Of a DNA stretch of 64,000 bases, positions 1 through 10,635 are shown one piece after another; position 1 is the first letter of the stretch; the number at the start of each line of letters is the position of its first letter. The translations under genes and the position numbers were made by a program. The stretch is from Endobacter medicaginis (GTDB lineage Bacteria; Pseudomonadota; Alphaproteobacteria; Acetobacterales; Acetobacteraceae). The DNA is taken from positions 305,957 to 369,956 of the forward strand of contig NZ_JACHXV010000005.1 in the NCBI RefSeq assembly GCF_014192375.1. The letters run 5' to 3'. The notes beneath the pieces were generated by a model. That model saw nothing but the letters and a program-made list of their open reading frames with translations. It was not told the DNA's origin and searched no databases.

Positions 1-1780
1 CGGTCGGCGAGACGTTGAGGGCGGAGAAATGTTCCTCCGCCAGGGTGGGCGCACGGAAGCCGTTGCCGACCGTGCCGCGGATGGCGATCTGCCTGGTGAA
101 GTCGTAGCGGGTGGAGACCTTGCCGGTGAAGGTGTGCTGGCTGTCGGTGTAGTATTCGTAACGGCCGGCGAGATCGACGTCCCATTGCTTCACCGGATGG
201 ACGTCGTCATCGACATAGGCCGCCCAGACGTCGCGATGCCACTGGCCGGCATTGGAGGGCAGCAGGCCGGCGAAGCCCTGGGTGCCGCCGAGCAGCCACG
301 AGGCCGGATCGCCGGCGCCCAGCTTGTAGTCTTCCATGCGCTCTTCCGCGCCGAAGGCCAGTGTCATCGGCATGGTGAAGACGTGGAAGGCGCGGCTGAA
401 GTCGAGATTGTTGGTCCACTGGCTGTTGATCATCGTCTGGGCGCGCACGGTGGTGGGCGTGTAGCCGCCGCGATAGCCGTAGGGCCGGATGGCGGCGAAA
501 TTGGCCGCGGTGCCGGGCGCGTACAGGCGGGTGTTGGCGGTGTTCTTGTTGCCGATGTCGAGATTGTCCTGGCCCCAGGTGGTGGACAGATCGACATGGA
601 AGCCGAACATGTCCGGCGCCTTGAGGCCGAGCACGGCGCTGTACTGGTTCTCGAAGATGGTCTCGAGCGGCGAGAAGCCGATCGGCCACACCTGCGGCAG
701 ACGGGTGGGCGTGCGGTAGTTCTCGTAGCTCTCGCCGTAGCGGCGGCCATAGGTGATCACGCCATAGGTCTGCAGCCCGCCGAAGACGTCCGGCGCGACG
801 GTGCTGCCCCAGTTCAGCGAGGCGGTCTGGCGGGTTTCCTCGGGCGTGGAGAGGATCTTGTTGGAATCGGGCGGGAAGACGCCGTTCGCGGCCGGGCTGA
901 GGGAGCGGAGGTCAAAGGTTTTCGTCACGAAATGGTCGGCGTGGAAGCTCTGGAAGCTGGCATGCACGTAGCCGTCGCTGCCGAAATAGAAACCCTTGTC
1001 GAGATCGGCCTGATACTGCCAGCCATCGCCATTGTAGGCGTTCGCGCCGGTCAGGAAAGACGCGCTGCCGGAGGCGTTCTTCTTGAGGATGACGTTGACG
1101 ACGCCGGCGATGGCGTCGGAGCCGTACATCGCCGCCGCGCCGTCGCGCAGCACCTCGATATGGTCGATGGCGGCGGCCGGGATCAGGTTGATGTCGACCG
1201 GGGTGGCACCCGCCTCGGGGCCGCCATCAGCGGTGATGTTGGAGGTGCCGTTGCGGCGTTTGCCGTCGATCAGCACCAGCGTCTCGTTGGGGTTGAGGCC
1301 GCGCATGCGGATCGAGCTGGTCAGGTTGGCGGTGTCCTGGCCCATCGACTTGGTGTTGATCGAGGCGTTGGTGGTGATCAGCGCGCCGACCAGGTTCGGC
1401 TGGCCGGTGCGGGCGAGCTGCGCGGAGGTGATGACATCGACCGGGGTGGTGCTGTCACGCGCCTTGCGGCTGACACGCGAGCCGGTGACGATCACGGATT
1501 CCGAGGTGTCGACCGGTGCCGACGCGCCGCGGCGATGCGAGATCGCCGCGGGTGCCGGCATGCCGGGCTGGGGCGAGGACGCGGCCGCGGCCGTTGCGGC
1601 CGGGCCTGCGGCGGCCTTCCTGTGGGCCGCCGGCTTCTTCTTGTGGTGCACGGCATGCGGCGCGGTGGTCTGCGACAGGGCTGCAACGGACGATGCGGCC
1701 ATGATCGCCGGGCAGGCCCCGAGCAGCAGGGCGAGGCGCCATCCCGGGGTCTGCAATCTGCGCGTGGCGGCCATCCGCAT
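1..1780 (-). CDS. TonB-dependent outer-membrane receptor, C-terminus off the window
   Basis: The gene reads leftward from an ATG at 1780 and runs off the window start, so 593 codons are visible and the end of the beta-barrel is missing. A CAGGAG ribosome site lies about ten bases upstream. It has an N-terminal signal region, a His/Lys/Ala-rich linker, a TonB-box-like stretch (ESVIVTGSR) and a plug domain, followed by barrel sequence. It is nearly identical over its visible length to the receptor at 2227-4866. TonB receptors import iron complexes or other ligands across the outer membrane using TonB-ExbBD energy; the ligand cannot be read from the sequence. It differs from its twin mainly in one extracellular-looking stretch (about 860-930) and around 490-540. 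Confidence 0.9.
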   Translation of the reverse strand, partial: MRMAATRRLQTPGWRLALLLGACPAIMAASSVAALSQTTAPHAVHHKKKPAAHRKAAAGPAATAAAASSPQPGMPAPAAISHRRGASAPVDTSESVIVTGSRVSRKARDSTTPVDVITSAQLARTGQPNLVGALITTNASINTKSMGQDTANLTSSIRMRGLNPNETLVLIDGKRRNGTSNITADGGPEAGATPVDINLIPAAAIDHIEVLRDGAAAMYGSDAIAGVVNVILKKNASGSASFLTGANAYNGDGWQYQADLDKGFYFGSDGYVHASFQSFHADHFVTKTFDLRSLSPAANGVFPPDSNKILSTPEETRQTASLNWGSTVAPDVFGGLQTYGVITYGRRYGESYENYRTPTRLPQVWPIGFSPLETIFENQYSAVLGLKAPDMFGFHVDLSTTWGQDNLDIGNKNTANTRLYAPGTAANFAAIRPYGYRGGYTPTTVRAQTMINSQWTNNLDFSRAFHVFTMPMTLAFGAEERMEDYKLGAGDPASWLLGGTQGFAGLLPSNAGQWHRDVWAAYVDDDVHPVKQWDVDLAGRYEYYTDSQHTFTGKVSTRYDFTRQIAIRGTVGNGFRAPTLAEEHFSALNVSPT

Positions 1781-2226
1781 CGTGTCGGTCTCCTGGAGAT
1801 TTCGAATGGGAGGCATACCGTCACGGATTCGTGATTATTGCAATAAACGAACAAAGAGCGTTGCGCATCCCCGCTGTCTTGTTGCTTAAATGTAACCACT
1901 TGGGTTGAAGTGATACGTGCGCCGGCACAATGCGTCCGGCGGTGCGGAGTGCGAACGGTCCGCGCGCAATCGTTATGCAATCGATGCCCGAAAATTCGGC
2001 ATCCCTGCATCAGGGTTGTCGGATCGGATCCTGAAACGACGATCCTAGCAGACCCAAGGACGCTTCCACCGGGGCGGGGATGGGCGCGTGGCGGTTCATT
2101 TCCGGTTTTGGATTCGACTCTGGTTCGATCTGGCACGGGAATTGCTACGGTAGCGTGAATATCTCGCTGCCGATGTGTGGCGGGAGGTCCAAATCGCTTG
2201 CTGGATACCGGGGAGACCGAAAACCC
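1781..2226. promoter_or_regulatory. Divergent intergenic region between the two receptors
   Basis: This 446-bp region holds no convincing gene and must contain both promoters. Visible elements are a perfect 12-bp palindrome TTATTGCAATAA at 1835-1846, close to the left gene, and an imperfect palindrome with a one-base bulge at 1984-2002 (ATGCCCGAA/TTCGGCAT). I cannot assign either to Fur, Irr or RirA; neither matches those consensus sites well. The region is not shared between the repeat arms, so the two receptors may be regulated differently. Confidence 0.45.
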
Positions 2227-4866
2227 ATGCCAACCTCCGCCACGCGCATTGCGCAGAACCGCCGCTGGCGCCTGGCCCTGCTGCTCGGTGTCTGCCCGCT
2301 GACCCTCACGATGCTGGGAGCGGCAGCACAGGCGCAGACCGCGAGCACCACGACCCACACCGTCCACCACAAGAAGAAGACGGTCGCCTCGCACCGGAAA
2401 GCCGCCGCAGGCCCGGCCGCAACGGCCGCAGCCGCGGCCGCGTCCTCGCCCCAGCCGGGCATGCCGGCGCCGGCAGTGGTGTCGCGCCGTCGCGGCTCGT
2501 CGGCACCGGTCGACACCTCGGAATCCGTGATCGTCACCGGCTCGCGTGTCAGCCGCAAGGCGCGTGACAGCACCACTCCGGTCGATGTCATCACCTCCGC
2601 GCAGCTCGCCCGCACCGGCCAGCCCAACCTGGTCGGCGCGTTGATCACCACCAATGCCTCGATCAATACCAAGGCGATGGGTGCGGACACCGCCAACCTG
2701 ACCAGCTCGATCCGCCTGCGTGGTCTCAATCCGAACCAGACGCTGGTGCTGATCGACGGCAAGCGCCGCAACGGCACCTCCAACATCACCGCCGATGGTG
2801 GCCCGGAAGGCGGCGCGACCCCGGTCGACATCAACCTGATCCCGGCCGCTGCCATCGACCATATCGAGGTGCTGCGCGACGGCGCGGCCGCCCAATACGG
2901 TTCCGACGCCATCGCCGGCGTGGTCAATGTCATTCTCAAGAAGAACGCCTCCGGCAGCGTCTCCTTCCTGACCGGTGCGAATGCCTACAATGGCGACGGC
3001 TGGCAGTATCAGTTCGACGCCGACAAGGGCTTCTATTTTGGCAATGACGGCTACGTGCATGCCAGCTTCCAGAGCTATCACGCCGACCATTTCGTGACCA
3101 ATACGGTCGATGACCGTGCGGCGGCTGGTGGCTTCCCGGCAAACTCGAACAAGATCCTCTCCACGCCCGAGGAAACCCGCCAGACCGCATCACTCGCCTG
3201 GGGCAGCACCGTTGCGCCCGATTTCATCGGCGGGCTGCAGACCTACGGTTTCGTCAGCTACGGTCGCCGCTACGCGGAGAGCTACGAGAACTACCGCACG
3301 CCCACCCGGCTGCCGCAGGTATGGCCGATCGGCTTCTCGCCGCTCGAGACCGTCTACGAGAACCAGTATGGTGCGACGCTCGGCCTCAAGGCGCCGGACA
3401 TGTTCGGCTTCCATGTCGATCTGTCCACCACCTGGGGCCAGGACAATCTCGACATCGGCAACAAGAACACCGCCAACACCCGCCTCTACAGCCCGGACAC
3501 GGCGGCGAACTATGCCGCGATCCTGCAGTACGGATATCTCGGCGGCTACACGCCGACCACCGTGCGCGCCCAGACGATGATCACCAGCCAGTGGACCAAC
3601 AACCTCGATTTCAGCCGCGCCTTCCACGTCTTCCGCATGCCGATGACGCTGGCCTTCGGCGCCGAAGAGCGCATGGAAGACTACAAGCTCGGTTCGGGTG
3701 ATCCGGCGTCGTGGCTGCTGGGCGGCACCCAGGGCTTCGCGGGTCTGCTGCCGTCGAATGCCGGGCAATGGCACCGTGATGTCTGGGCCGGTTACATCGA
3801 CGACGACATGCACCCGCTCAAGCAGTGGGATCTCGATCTCGCCGGCCGCTACGAATACTACACCGACAGCCAGCACACCTTCACCGGCAAGGTCTCGACC
3901 CGTTACGACTTCACCAAGCAGATCGCCGTCCGCGGCACGGTCGGCAACGGCTTCCGTGCCCCCACGCTGGCGGAGGAACATTTCTCCGCCCTCAACGTCT
4001 CGCCGACCGGCGCGCAGGGCATTCTCGCCGCCAACTCGCCCGCGGCTTCCGCGATCGGCGCGATCCCGCTCAAGCCCGAGCGCTCGTGGAACATCGGCGG
4101 CGGCATCGTGCTCGCCCCGGTGCAAGACATGACCGTCACCGTCGATGTCTACCAGATCAACATCCGCGACCGCGTCGTGCTGGCCGGTGGCCTGGCCGGT
4201 GATGCCGCCGCGGAGGCCATCGAGGCGACAGGTACCGTGCTGCCGGTGTTCTCGGCGGCCAACAACGCCGACGTCAGCGCGCAGTATTTCGCCAACGGCG
4301 TGTCGACCCGTACCCAGGGCCTTGATCTGAACTGGAACTATCTCACCCGCTTCGGCCGGTGGGGCCGGGTGACCTGGACGGCAGATCTCGACCTCAACCG
4401 CACCCGGGTGACGCATATCGGCAACGATTCGACGCCCGACCACAACCCGTATGCAAATGCGCAGACGGTCGGCTGGCTGACCACCGCCTCGCCGCGCAGC
4501 AAGCTGATCCTCAACGCGTTCTGGCAGATCCAGAAGTTCGACGTGAACGTCCGTCAGACCCGCTGGGGCCAGACCAAGAACAACGTCACCTACCAGGATC
4601 AGGAGACCGATCCGAACCTGCAGTACTCGAACCAGTATTTCTACGAGTTCAAGAACACGCCGCGCTGGACCACCGATCTGGAGGTCGGCTACCGCCTGCT
4701 CGACAACCTGCATCTGGCGGTGGGCGGCAACAACCTGTTCAATATCCGTCCGCGCAGGATGCCCGGCATCACCTCCTATCTCGGCGTGCAGTACTACGAC
4801 ATCGACTCTGCGCAGGTGCCGATGACCGGTGGTTTCTACTATGGCCGTGTCAACCTGACGTTCTGA
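2227..4866 (+). CDS. TonB-dependent outer-membrane receptor
   Basis: This 879-residue protein starts at the ATG at 2227, which has a GGGGAG ribosome site ten bases upstream and begins directly with a signal peptide (residues 1-37, ending AQAQ). A His/Lys-rich, Ala/Pro-rich linker (about 38-90) precedes the TonB-box-like ESVIVTGSR and the plug, with VLIDGKRRNG and IEVLRDGAAAQYGSDAIAGV typical of the family. The rest is a 22-strand-type barrel ending in a terminal Phe, as outer-membrane proteins usually do. It is the complete twin of the divergent gene at 1-1780. It should be an active transporter for an iron chelate or other scarce ligand, but the substrate is not identifiable. A strong terminator follows. 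Confidence 0.93.
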   Translation: MPTSATRIAQNRRWRLALLLGVCPLTLTMLGAAAQAQTASTTTHTVHHKKKTVASHRKAAAGPAATAAAAAASSPQPGMPAPAVVSRRRGSSAPVDTSESVIVTGSRVSRKARDSTTPVDVITSAQLARTGQPNLVGALITTNASINTKAMGADTANLTSSIRLRGLNPNQTLVLIDGKRRNGTSNITADGGPEGGATPVDINLIPAAAIDHIEVLRDGAAAQYGSDAIAGVVNVILKKNASGSVSFLTGANAYNGDGWQYQFDADKGFYFGNDGYVHASFQSYHADHFVTNTVDDRAAAGGFPANSNKILSTPEETRQTASLAWGSTVAPDFIGGLQTYGFVSYGRRYAESYENYRTPTRLPQVWPIGFSPLETVYENQYGATLGLKAPDMFGFHVDLSTTWGQDNLDIGNKNTANTRLYSPDTAANYAAILQYGYLGGYTPTTVRAQTMITSQWTNNLDFSRAFHVFRMPMTLAFGAEERMEDYKLGSGDPASWLLGGTQGFAGLLPSNAGQWHRDVWAGYIDDDMHPLKQWDLDLAGRYEYYTDSQHTFTGKVSTRYDFTKQIAVRGTVGNGFRAPTLAEEHFSALNVSPTGAQGILAANSPAASAIGAIPLKPERSWNIGGGIVLAPVQDMTVTVDVYQINIRDRVVLAGGLAGDAAAEAIEATGTVLPVFSAANNADVSAQYFANGVSTRTQGLDLNWNYLTRFGRWGRVTWTADLDLNRTRVTHIGNDSTPDHNPYANAQTVGWLTTASPRSKLILNAFWQIQKFDVNVRQTRWGQTKNNVTYQDQETDPNLQYSNQYFYEFKNTPRWTTDLEVGYRLLDNLHLAVGGNNLFNIRPRRMPGITSYLGVQYYDIDSAQVPMTGGFYYGRVNLTF

Positions 4867-4892
4867 TCCGACCGCCCGGTCGGACGGCAGGC

Positions 4893-4926
4893 GGCGCTCC
4901 GGGTCTCCGGGGCGCCGTTTTTCTTT
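4893..4926 (+). terminator. Rho-independent terminator after the receptor gene
   Basis: A 10-bp GC-rich stem (GGCGCTCCGG, 4893-4902, with CCGGGGCGCC, 4907-4916; one T-G wobble) closes a 4-base loop and is followed by a run of T residues (4918-4926). A second perfect hairpin (CCGACCG/CGGTCGG, 4868-4883) lies directly after the stop codon. Together they should separate the receptor from ffh. Confidence 0.85.
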
Positions 4927-5039
4927 GACAGGGGGCGGGCGAGGGCTTATCGACCGCCCTCTCATCGACACGTCGCTCCGCGAAGGCTCGCGCAGCGGCG
5001 CGTCATCTGTTGTGCCCGGATGGGCGATGAAGGGGCTGC

Positions 5040-6473
5040 ATGTTCGACTCCCTGTCGGGCAGATTGACGGGCGTTTTCGATCGGCTGCGCCAGCGCGGGA
5101 CGCTGGGCGAGGCCGACGTGACCGAGGCGTTGCGCGAGGTTCGCCTCGCCATGCTGGATGCCGACGTCGCCCTCCCGGTGGTCAAGGACTTCACCGCCAA
5201 GGTGCGCGAGCGCGCGCTCGGCGCGGAAGTGCTCAGCGCGATCTCGCCCGGCCAGCAGGTGGCCAAGATCGTCAATGACGTGCTGGTCGAGCAGCTCGGC
5301 GGGGCAGGGGCGGTGCCGCTCAACCTCGCCGCCACTGCGCCGGTGCCGGTGCTGATGGTGGGCCTGCAGGGCTCGGGCAAGACCACCACCTCGGGCAAGA
5401 TCGCGCTGCGGCTGGCCTCGCGCGAGCGCAAAAAGGTGCTGCTCGCCTCGCTCGATACCCAGCGCCCGGCCGCCCAGCTCCAGCTCGCGCAGCTCGCCGA
5501 GCGGGCGAAGGTGGCCTCCCTGCCGATCGTGGCCGGGCAGACCCCGACGCAGATCGCCGAGCGGGCGATGGAGACCGGCCGTCGCGAGGGCTATGACGTC
5601 GTCATCCTCGATACCGCCGGGCGGCTGTCGATCGATGCCGCGCTGATGGACGAGGTCCGCGCGATCCGCGACATCACGCGGCCGGCGGAGACGCTGCTGG
5701 TGGTCGATGCGATGACCGGCCAGGACGCGGTGCAGACCGCGCGCGCCTTCAACGAGGCGGTGGGTGTGACCGGCATCGTGATGACCCGGATGGACGGTGA
5801 TTCGCGCGGTGGTGCGGCGCTGTCGATGCGTCAGGTCACCGGGGCGCCGATCAAGCTGACCGGCTCGGGCGAGAAGCTCGAGGCGCTGGAGGAATTCCAT
5901 CCCGAGCGCATCGCCGGCCGCATCCTGGGCCTGGGCGACATCGCCGGCCTGGTCGAGAAGGCGTCGGAGCATTTCGACGAGGAGGAGGCCGAGAAGCTCG
6001 CGTCCAAGATGATGCGGGGCAAGTTCGACCTCGACGACTACGCGACCCAGCTCCGCCAGATCGGCAAGATGGGCTCGATCGACAACATCCTCGGCATGCT
6101 GCCGGGGATGGGCAAGGTCCGCGAGCAGCTCGCGGGTGCCAATATCGACACCTCGATCCTCAAGCGCCAGGCGGCGATCATCTCCTCGATGACCAAGGCC
6201 GAGCGCAAGACCCCCGACATCATCAAGGCCAGCCGCAAGAAGCGCATCGCGGCGGGCTCGGGGTCGACGGTGCAGGAGGTCAACAAGCTTCTCAAGCAGT
6301 TCGACGACATGTCGACGATGATGAAGCGCATGAACAAGCTGGGTACCAAGGGCCTGATGCGTCAGGGCCTCGGTGCGCTGATGTCGAAGGGGATGGGCGG
6401 CGGTGCGCCGCCCGGCGGTCCGGGCGGCTTCGGAGGGGGCAACCCCTTCGGTGGCGGCCGCAAGTTCCGCTGA
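5040..6473 (+). CDS. ffh: Signal recognition particle protein Ffh
   Basis: The GTPase subunit of the signal recognition particle binds hydrophobic signal sequences on ribosomes together with 4.5S RNA and docks with FtsY. The 477-residue length is normal. The N domain (1-90) is followed by the G domain with GLQGSGKTT (108-116), DTQRPAA (139-145), DTAGR (191-195) and [10 protein letters not shown] (249-258). The methionine-rich M domain covers about 325-450 and the tail is Gly/Pro-rich. The start is preceded by AAGGGG. It opens the ffh-rpsP-rimM-trmD-rplS cluster, a widespread arrangement in alphaproteobacteria. Confidence 0.98.
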   Translation: MFDSLSGRLTGVFDRLRQRGTLGEADVTEALREVRLAMLDADVALPVVKDFTAKVRERALGAEVLSAISPGQQVAKIVNDVLVEQLGGAGAVPLNLAATAPVPVLMVGLQGSGKTTTSGKIALRLASRERKKVLLASLDTQRPAAQLQLAQLAERAKVASLPIVAGQTPTQIAERAMETGRREGYDVVILDTAGRLSIDAALMDEVRAIRDITRPAETLLVVDAMTGQDAVQTARAFNEAVGVTGIVMTRMDGDSRGGAALSMRQVTGAPIKLTGSGEKLEALEEFHPERIAGRILGLGDIAGLVEKASEHFDEEEAEKLASKMMRGKFDLDDYATQLRQIGKMGSIDNILGMLPGMGKVREQLAGANIDTSILKRQAAIISSMTKAERKTPDIIKASRKKRIAAGSGSTVQEVNKLLKQFDDMSTMMKRMNKLGTKGLMRQGLGALMSKGMGGGAPPGGPGGFGGGNPFGGGRKFR

Positions 6474-6516
6474 TCCCGTTTTTCTCGTTTTTATTGAACA
6501 CGCTGGAGTTCGTCCG

Positions 6517-6861
6517 ATGAGCCTGAAGATCCGCCTTTCGCGCGCCGGTGCCAAGAAGCGCCCGTACTACCACATCGTCGTCGCCGACAGCCGCAGCCCG
6601 CGCGACGGCCGTTTCATCGAGAAGGTCGGCTCCTACAACCCGATGCTGCCGTCGGACCACGCCGATCGCGTGCGCCTGGTCGGCGAGCGCATCAGCCACT
6701 GGCTGAGCAACGGTGCGGTCGCGACCGACCGCGTCGCCCGCTTCCTCGGCAATGCCGGGCTGGTCGAGAAGCCGGCCTACAACGAGCAGCCGAAGCAGTC
6801 GGCGCCGAAGAAGAAGGCGCAGGAGCGCGCCAAGGCGGCCGCTGCCGCCGCCGCGGCCTGA
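6517..6861 (+). CDS. rpsP: 30S ribosomal protein S16
   Basis: This 114-residue S16 of the small ribosomal subunit opens with the conserved [20 protein letters not shown] and contains the [14 protein letters not shown] signature. The ATG at 6517 has a CTGGAG ribosome site; the reading frame is open further upstream, but that extension is outside the family. The C-terminus (about 92-114) is a Lys/Ala-rich tail, common in alphaproteobacterial S16. It lies 43 bp after ffh and 15 bp before rimM. Confidence 0.97.
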   Translation: MSLKIRLSRAGAKKRPYYHIVVADSRSPRDGRFIEKVGSYNPMLPSDHADRVRLVGERISHWLSNGAVATDRVARFLGNAGLVEKPAYNEQPKQSAPKKKAQERAKAAAAAAAA

Positions 6862-6876
6862 TCCTGCCGCGGATCG

Positions 6877-7410
6877 ATGCCTGACAGCCTCATCCTGATG
6901 GGGGTGGTGGGACGGCCGCACGGCGTGCGCGGGCTGGTGCATCTGCACAGCTACGCGGCCGAGCCGGACAGTCTCGCCGACTATCCTTCGCTGCGCGACG
7001 ATCGCGGCCGGAGCTGGACGCTGGTCTGGCGCGGTGCCGGGATCGCCGAGCTGCGGGATGGGGAGGGGCGTGCGCTCGACAGCCGCGAGGCGGCGGCGGC
7101 GATGACCAACCGGCGGCTGTACGTGCCGCGCGAGGCGCTGCCGCCGGCCGGGGAGGACGAGTTCTATCTCGCCGATCTGGTCGGGCTGGAGGCGCGTGAC
7201 GGCGGCGATGCGGTGATCGGCCGCGTCGCCGAGGTGCACGATTACGGTGCCGGGCCGAGCCTGGAGATCGCTCGCGAGGGGGCGGGGCCGCTGCTGCTGC
7301 CGTTCACGCGGGCCTGCGTGCCGGTGGTCGATGTCGCCGGCGGTTTCGTGCGCATCGAGCTGCCCGACGAGGTCGAGGTGCATGACGAGGATACGGAGCT
7401 GTCGGCATGA
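6877..7410 (+). CDS. rimM: Ribosome maturation factor RimM
   Basis: RimM helps assemble the head of the 30S subunit and binds S19. The 177-residue protein shows the N-terminal RimM beta-barrel signature ([19 protein letters not shown]) and a C-terminal PRC-barrel domain starting near [13 protein letters not shown] (about residue 92). Its stop codon overlaps the trmD start in ATGA, which suggests translational coupling. The acidic C-terminal tail ([10 protein letters not shown]) is unremarkable. Confidence 0.96.
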   Translation: MPDSLILMGVVGRPHGVRGLVHLHSYAAEPDSLADYPSLRDDRGRSWTLVWRGAGIAELRDGEGRALDSREAAAAMTNRRLYVPREALPPAGEDEFYLADLVGLEARDGGDAVIGRVAEVHDYGAGPSLEIAREGAGPLLLPFTRACVPVVDVAGGFVRIELPDEVEVHDEDTELSA

Positions 7411-8132
7411 GCTGGCGCGCCGAGATCCTCACCCTGTTCCCCGGGATGTTTCCCGGTCCGCTGGGGCACTCGCTGGCCGGGCGCGCGCTCGAGACCGGCC
7501 TCTGGTCGCTCGGCACGCATGACCTGCGCGACCACGGGCTGGGGCGTCACCGGAGCGTCGATGACGTGCCGTTCGGCGGCGGTGCGGGCATGGTGCTGCG
7601 CCCGGACGTGCTCGATGCCGGGATCGCGGCGATGGCGGCGGGCGACCTGCCGCTGGTCGTGCTGACGCCGCGCGGGCGGCCGCTCGGGCAGCCGGATGTC
7701 GCGCGTTTCGCCGCCGGCCCCGGCCTGCGCGTGATCTGCGGGCGTTTCGAGGGGATGGACCAGCGCGTGCTGGACGCGCATGCCGCCGAGGAGATCAGCA
7801 TCGGCGACTATGTGCTGTCGGGTGGCGAGCCGGCCGCCCTGGTGCTGCTCGACGCGGTGGTGCGGCTGCTGCCCGGGGTGATGGGCTCTGCCGAGAGCGG
7901 GCGCGACGAGAGCTTCGCCGACGGCCTGCTCGAATATCCGCATTACACGCGGCCCGCCGAATGGTGTGGCCGCGCCGTGCCCGAGGTGCTGCTCTCGGGC
8001 AACCATGCCGCGATCGCCGCCTGGCGGCGCGCGGCCTCCGAAGCCATCACCGCGGCACGCCGGCCCGATCTGTGGGCGCTGCATTGCCGTTCTGTGACGC
8101 CAACGCTTGCCGGCGCGCCTGCCGCGCCGTAA
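7407..8132 (+). CDS. trmD: tRNA (guanine-37-N1)-methyltransferase TrmD
   Basis: TrmD methylates G37 next to the anticodon using S-adenosylmethionine and so prevents +1 frameshifting. The 241-residue protein carries the trefoil-knot signatures [12 protein letters not shown] (about 57-68), [11 protein letters not shown] and [19 protein letters not shown], and the C-terminal [10 protein letters not shown] element. It overlaps rimM by four bases (ATGA) and precedes rplS by 29 bp. Confidence 0.98.
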   Translation: MSWRAEILTLFPGMFPGPLGHSLAGRALETGLWSLGTHDLRDHGLGRHRSVDDVPFGGGAGMVLRPDVLDAGIAAMAAGDLPLVVLTPRGRPLGQPDVARFAAGPGLRVICGRFEGMDQRVLDAHAAEEISIGDYVLSGGEPAALVLLDAVVRLLPGVMGSAESGRDESFADGLLEYPHYTRPAEWCGRAVPEVLLSGNHAAIAAWRRAASEAITAARRPDLWALHCRSVTPTLAGAPAAP

Positions 8133-8161
8133 CTGACCACTGTCTCGAAAGGACCACGACG

Positions 8162-8554
8162 ATGAACATCATCCAGCAGTACGAGGCCGGCGAGATCGCC
8201 CGTCTCACCGAGGCCCGCGCGGTGCCCGAGTTCGCTCCCGGCGACACGGTGCGCGTGTCGGTGCGCGTCGTCGAGGGCGAGCGGACCCGGACCCAGGCCT
8301 ATGAGGGCGTGGTGATCGCGCGCTCGAACAAGGGGCTGAACAGCAACTTCACCGTGCGCAAGATCAGCTATGGCGAGGGTGTGGAGCGCGTGTTCCCGCT
8401 GTATGCGCCGACCATCGCCGAGATCGCCGTGGTGCGTCGCGGCGACGTGCGCCGCGCGAAGCTGTATTACCTGCGCGGCCGTCGCGGCAAGTCGGCACGC
8501 ATCGCCGAGAAGGCCCGCGAGGTCAACACCACCGCGACTGCCGCGGCGGAGTAA
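8162..8554 (+). CDS. rplS: 50S ribosomal protein L19
   Basis: L19 lies at the 30S-50S interface. The 130-residue protein starts at the ATG at 8162 with an AAAGGA ribosome site; open frame upstream of it is trmD DNA in another frame. Family hallmarks are [40 protein letters not shown] and the C-terminal [15 protein letters not shown]. The length fits the slightly extended alphaproteobacterial L19. It is followed after 14 bp by leuC. Confidence 0.97.
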   Translation: MNIIQQYEAGEIARLTEARAVPEFAPGDTVRVSVRVVEGERTRTQAYEGVVIARSNKGLNSNFTVRKISYGEGVERVFPLYAPTIAEIAVVRRGDVRRAKLYYLRGRRGKSARIAEKAREVNTTATAAAE

Positions 8555-8568
8555 GAGAGGCTCAGGTC

Positions 8569-9996
8569 ATGGCTGCACCGCGCACGCTGTTCGACAAGGT
8601 CTGGGACGCGCATGTCGTGGACCGCTTCGACGATGGCACCGCGGTGCTCTATATCGACCGCCATCTCGTCCATGAGGTGACGTCGCCGCAGGCCTTCGAG
8701 GGTCTGCGGGCGGCCGGCCGCCCCGTGCGCCGTCCGGATGCGACCCTCGCGGTCGCCGATCACAACGTGCCGACCGAGGCGCGTGACCGGCCGATCGCCG
8801 AGCCGCAGAGCGCGCTGCAGGTCGCAACCCTCGAGCGCAACGTCGCCGCGTTCGGCGTGCCCTATATCCCGCTGACCAGCGAGGCGCAGGGCATCGTGCA
8901 TGTGGTGGGGCCCGAGCAGGGGGCGTCGCTGCCGGGCATGACCATCGTCTGCGGCGATAGCCATACCTCCACCCATGGCGCGCTCGGTGCGCTGGCCTTC
9001 GGCATCGGCACCTCGGAGGTCGAGCATGTGCTGGCCACCCAGACCCTGCTGCAGAAGCCGGCGAAGAACATGCTGGTGCAGGTGGATGGCCGGCTCGGCG
9101 TGGGGGTGACGGCCAAGGACGTGATGCTGGAGATCATCCGCACCATCGGCACCGCCGGCGGCAACGGCCATGTGATCGAGTTCGCCGGCGAGGTGATCCG
9201 CGATCTCGACATGGCCGGGCGGATGACGATCTGCAACATGTCGATCGAGGCCGGGGCGCGGGCCGGCATGGTGGCGCCCGACGAGACCACCTTCGCCTTC
9301 GTGCGCGGGCGCCGTTTCGCGCCGAAGGGCGAGGATTTCGACCGCGCGGTGGCCTGGTGGCGCACGCTCGCTTCCGACGAGGGCGCGCAGTACGACCGCG
9401 TGGTGCGTCTGCGTGGCGAGGACATCCGCCCCAACGTGACCTGGGGCACCAGCCCGGAGGACGTGATCGCCATCGACGGGGTGGTGCCCGATCCGGCTGC
9501 CGAGACCGATCCGGCCCGCGCCGCGGGGCTGCAGCGCATGCTCGATTACATGGACCTGCATGCCGGCCAGCGCATCGACAGCGTGCCGGTCGATGTGGTG
9601 TTCATCGGTTCCTGCACCAATTCGCGGCTCGAGGACCTGCGTGCGGCCGCGCGCATCGTCGAGGGGCGCCATGTGGCGAGCGGGGTGCGCGCGCTGGTGG
9701 TGCCGGGTTCGGGCATCGTCAGGCGGATGGCCGAGGAAGAGGGGCTGGACCGCATCTTCCTCGATGCCGGCTTCGAATGGCGCGAGGCGGGCTGCTCGAT
9801 GTGTCTCGGCATGAACGAGGACAAGCTCAGGCCCGGCCAGCGCTGTGCCAGCACGTCGAACCGCAATTTCGAGGGCCGGCAGGGGCCGGGCGGGCGCACG
9901 CATCTGTGCTCGCCGCCGATGGCCGCCGCCGCCGCGGTGCTCGGCCGCCTGGGCGATGTGCGCGAGCTGGCCCGTGTGCGCGAGGAGGCGGTCTGA
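8569..9996 (+). CDS. leuC: 3-isopropylmalate dehydratase large subunit
   Basis: LeuC with LeuD isomerises 2-isopropylmalate to 3-isopropylmalate in leucine synthesis. The 475-residue protein is an aconitase-family Fe-S enzyme; the three cluster ligands are visible as Cys349 (in FIGSCTNSR), Cys409 and Cys412 (in CSMC). Catalytic-region motifs include [23 protein letters not shown]. An AGAGAGG ribosome site precedes the start. The stop overlaps the leuD start by one base (TGATG), as usual for subunits of one enzyme. Confidence 0.97.
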   Translation: MAAPRTLFDKVWDAHVVDRFDDGTAVLYIDRHLVHEVTSPQAFEGLRAAGRPVRRPDATLAVADHNVPTEARDRPIAEPQSALQVATLERNVAAFGVPYIPLTSEAQGIVHVVGPEQGASLPGMTIVCGDSHTSTHGALGALAFGIGTSEVEHVLATQTLLQKPAKNMLVQVDGRLGVGVTAKDVMLEIIRTIGTAGGNGHVIEFAGEVIRDLDMAGRMTICNMSIEAGARAGMVAPDETTFAFVRGRRFAPKGEDFDRAVAWWRTLASDEGAQYDRVVRLRGEDIRPNVTWGTSPEDVIAIDGVVPDPAAETDPARAAGLQRMLDYMDLHAGQRIDSVPVDVVFIGSCTNSRLEDLRAAARIVEGRHVASGVRALVVPGSGIVRRMAEEEGLDRIFLDAGFEWREAGCSMCLGMNEDKLRPGQRCASTSNRNFEGRQGPGGRTHLCSPPMAAAAAVLGRLGDVRELARVREEAV

Positions 9997-10622
9997 TGCG
10001 CGCGTTTACCACGCTCACCGGGGTCGCCGCCCCGCTGCCGATGGCCAATGTCGATACCGACAAGATCATCCCGTCCCGGTTTCTCAAGACCATCGAGCGC
10101 ACCGGTCTGGGGCGCCATCTGTTCGACGGTCTGCGCTACACGCCGCAGGGCGAGGAGCGGCCGGACTTCGTGCTCAACCAGCCGGCGTACCGGAGCGCGG
10201 AGATCCTGATCGCGCACGAGAATTTCGGCTGCGGGTCGTCGCGCGAGCATGCGCCCTGGGCGCTGCTGGATTTCGGCATCCGGTGCGTGATCGCGCCGGA
10301 TTTCGCCGACATCTTCTACAACAACTGCTTCAAGAACGGCATCCTGCCGATCCGGCTGCCGCGCGCGGTGTGCGATGCGCTGATGGAGGATGCGGCGCTC
10401 GGTGGCAATGCGCGCATCACCATCGACCTGCCGCGACAGGTGGTGATCCGGCCCGATGGCGAGGAAATCGCCTTCGACATCGAGGCGATGCGCAAGCATC
10501 TGCTGGTCGAGGGGCTCGACGATATCGGCCAGACGCTGCAACGCGCGCCGGCGATCGACCGCTTCGAGCATCGCCGCACGGTCGAGCAGTCCTGGTTCCC
10601 GTCCGTCAGCGCCGCGTTCTGA
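9996..10622 (+). CDS. leuD: 3-isopropylmalate dehydratase small subunit
   Basis: This 208-residue partner of LeuC supplies the swivel domain that completes the active site. The ATG at 9996 overlaps the leuC stop. Motifs are [20 protein letters not shown] near the N-terminus and [20 protein letters not shown] in the middle, both diagnostic. It lies between leuC and leuB in the leucine cluster. Confidence 0.97.
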   Translation: MRAFTTLTGVAAPLPMANVDTDKIIPSRFLKTIERTGLGRHLFDGLRYTPQGEERPDFVLNQPAYRSAEILIAHENFGCGSSREHAPWALLDFGIRCVIAPDFADIFYNNCFKNGILPIRLPRAVCDALMEDAALGGNARITIDLPRQVVIRPDGEEIAFDIEAMRKHLLVEGLDDIGQTLQRAPAIDRFEHRRTVEQSWFPSVSAAF

Positions 10623-10635
10623 AAGCCGCACCGCC

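Larger units (their letters stand above)
1..4009. repeat. Inverted repeat of about 1.8 kb formed by two receptor genes
   Basis: The minus-strand sequence of 1-1780 matches the plus strand of 2227-4009 almost base for base. For example, the window's first 65 bases, reverse-complemented, match about 3945-4009 with two mismatches, and the plug-coding segments are close to identical. The arms are separated by a unique spacer of 446 bp. The left arm continues outside the window, so the full repeat is probably about 2.6 kb per arm. Arms of this size are expected substrates for recombination that would invert the spacer or homogenise the genes by gene conversion. Confidence 0.9.

Noticed and set aside
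29..1834. Long plus-strand open frame
   Set aside because: It is the antisense shadow of the truncated TonB receptor; the minus strand carries the family motifs and ribosome site.
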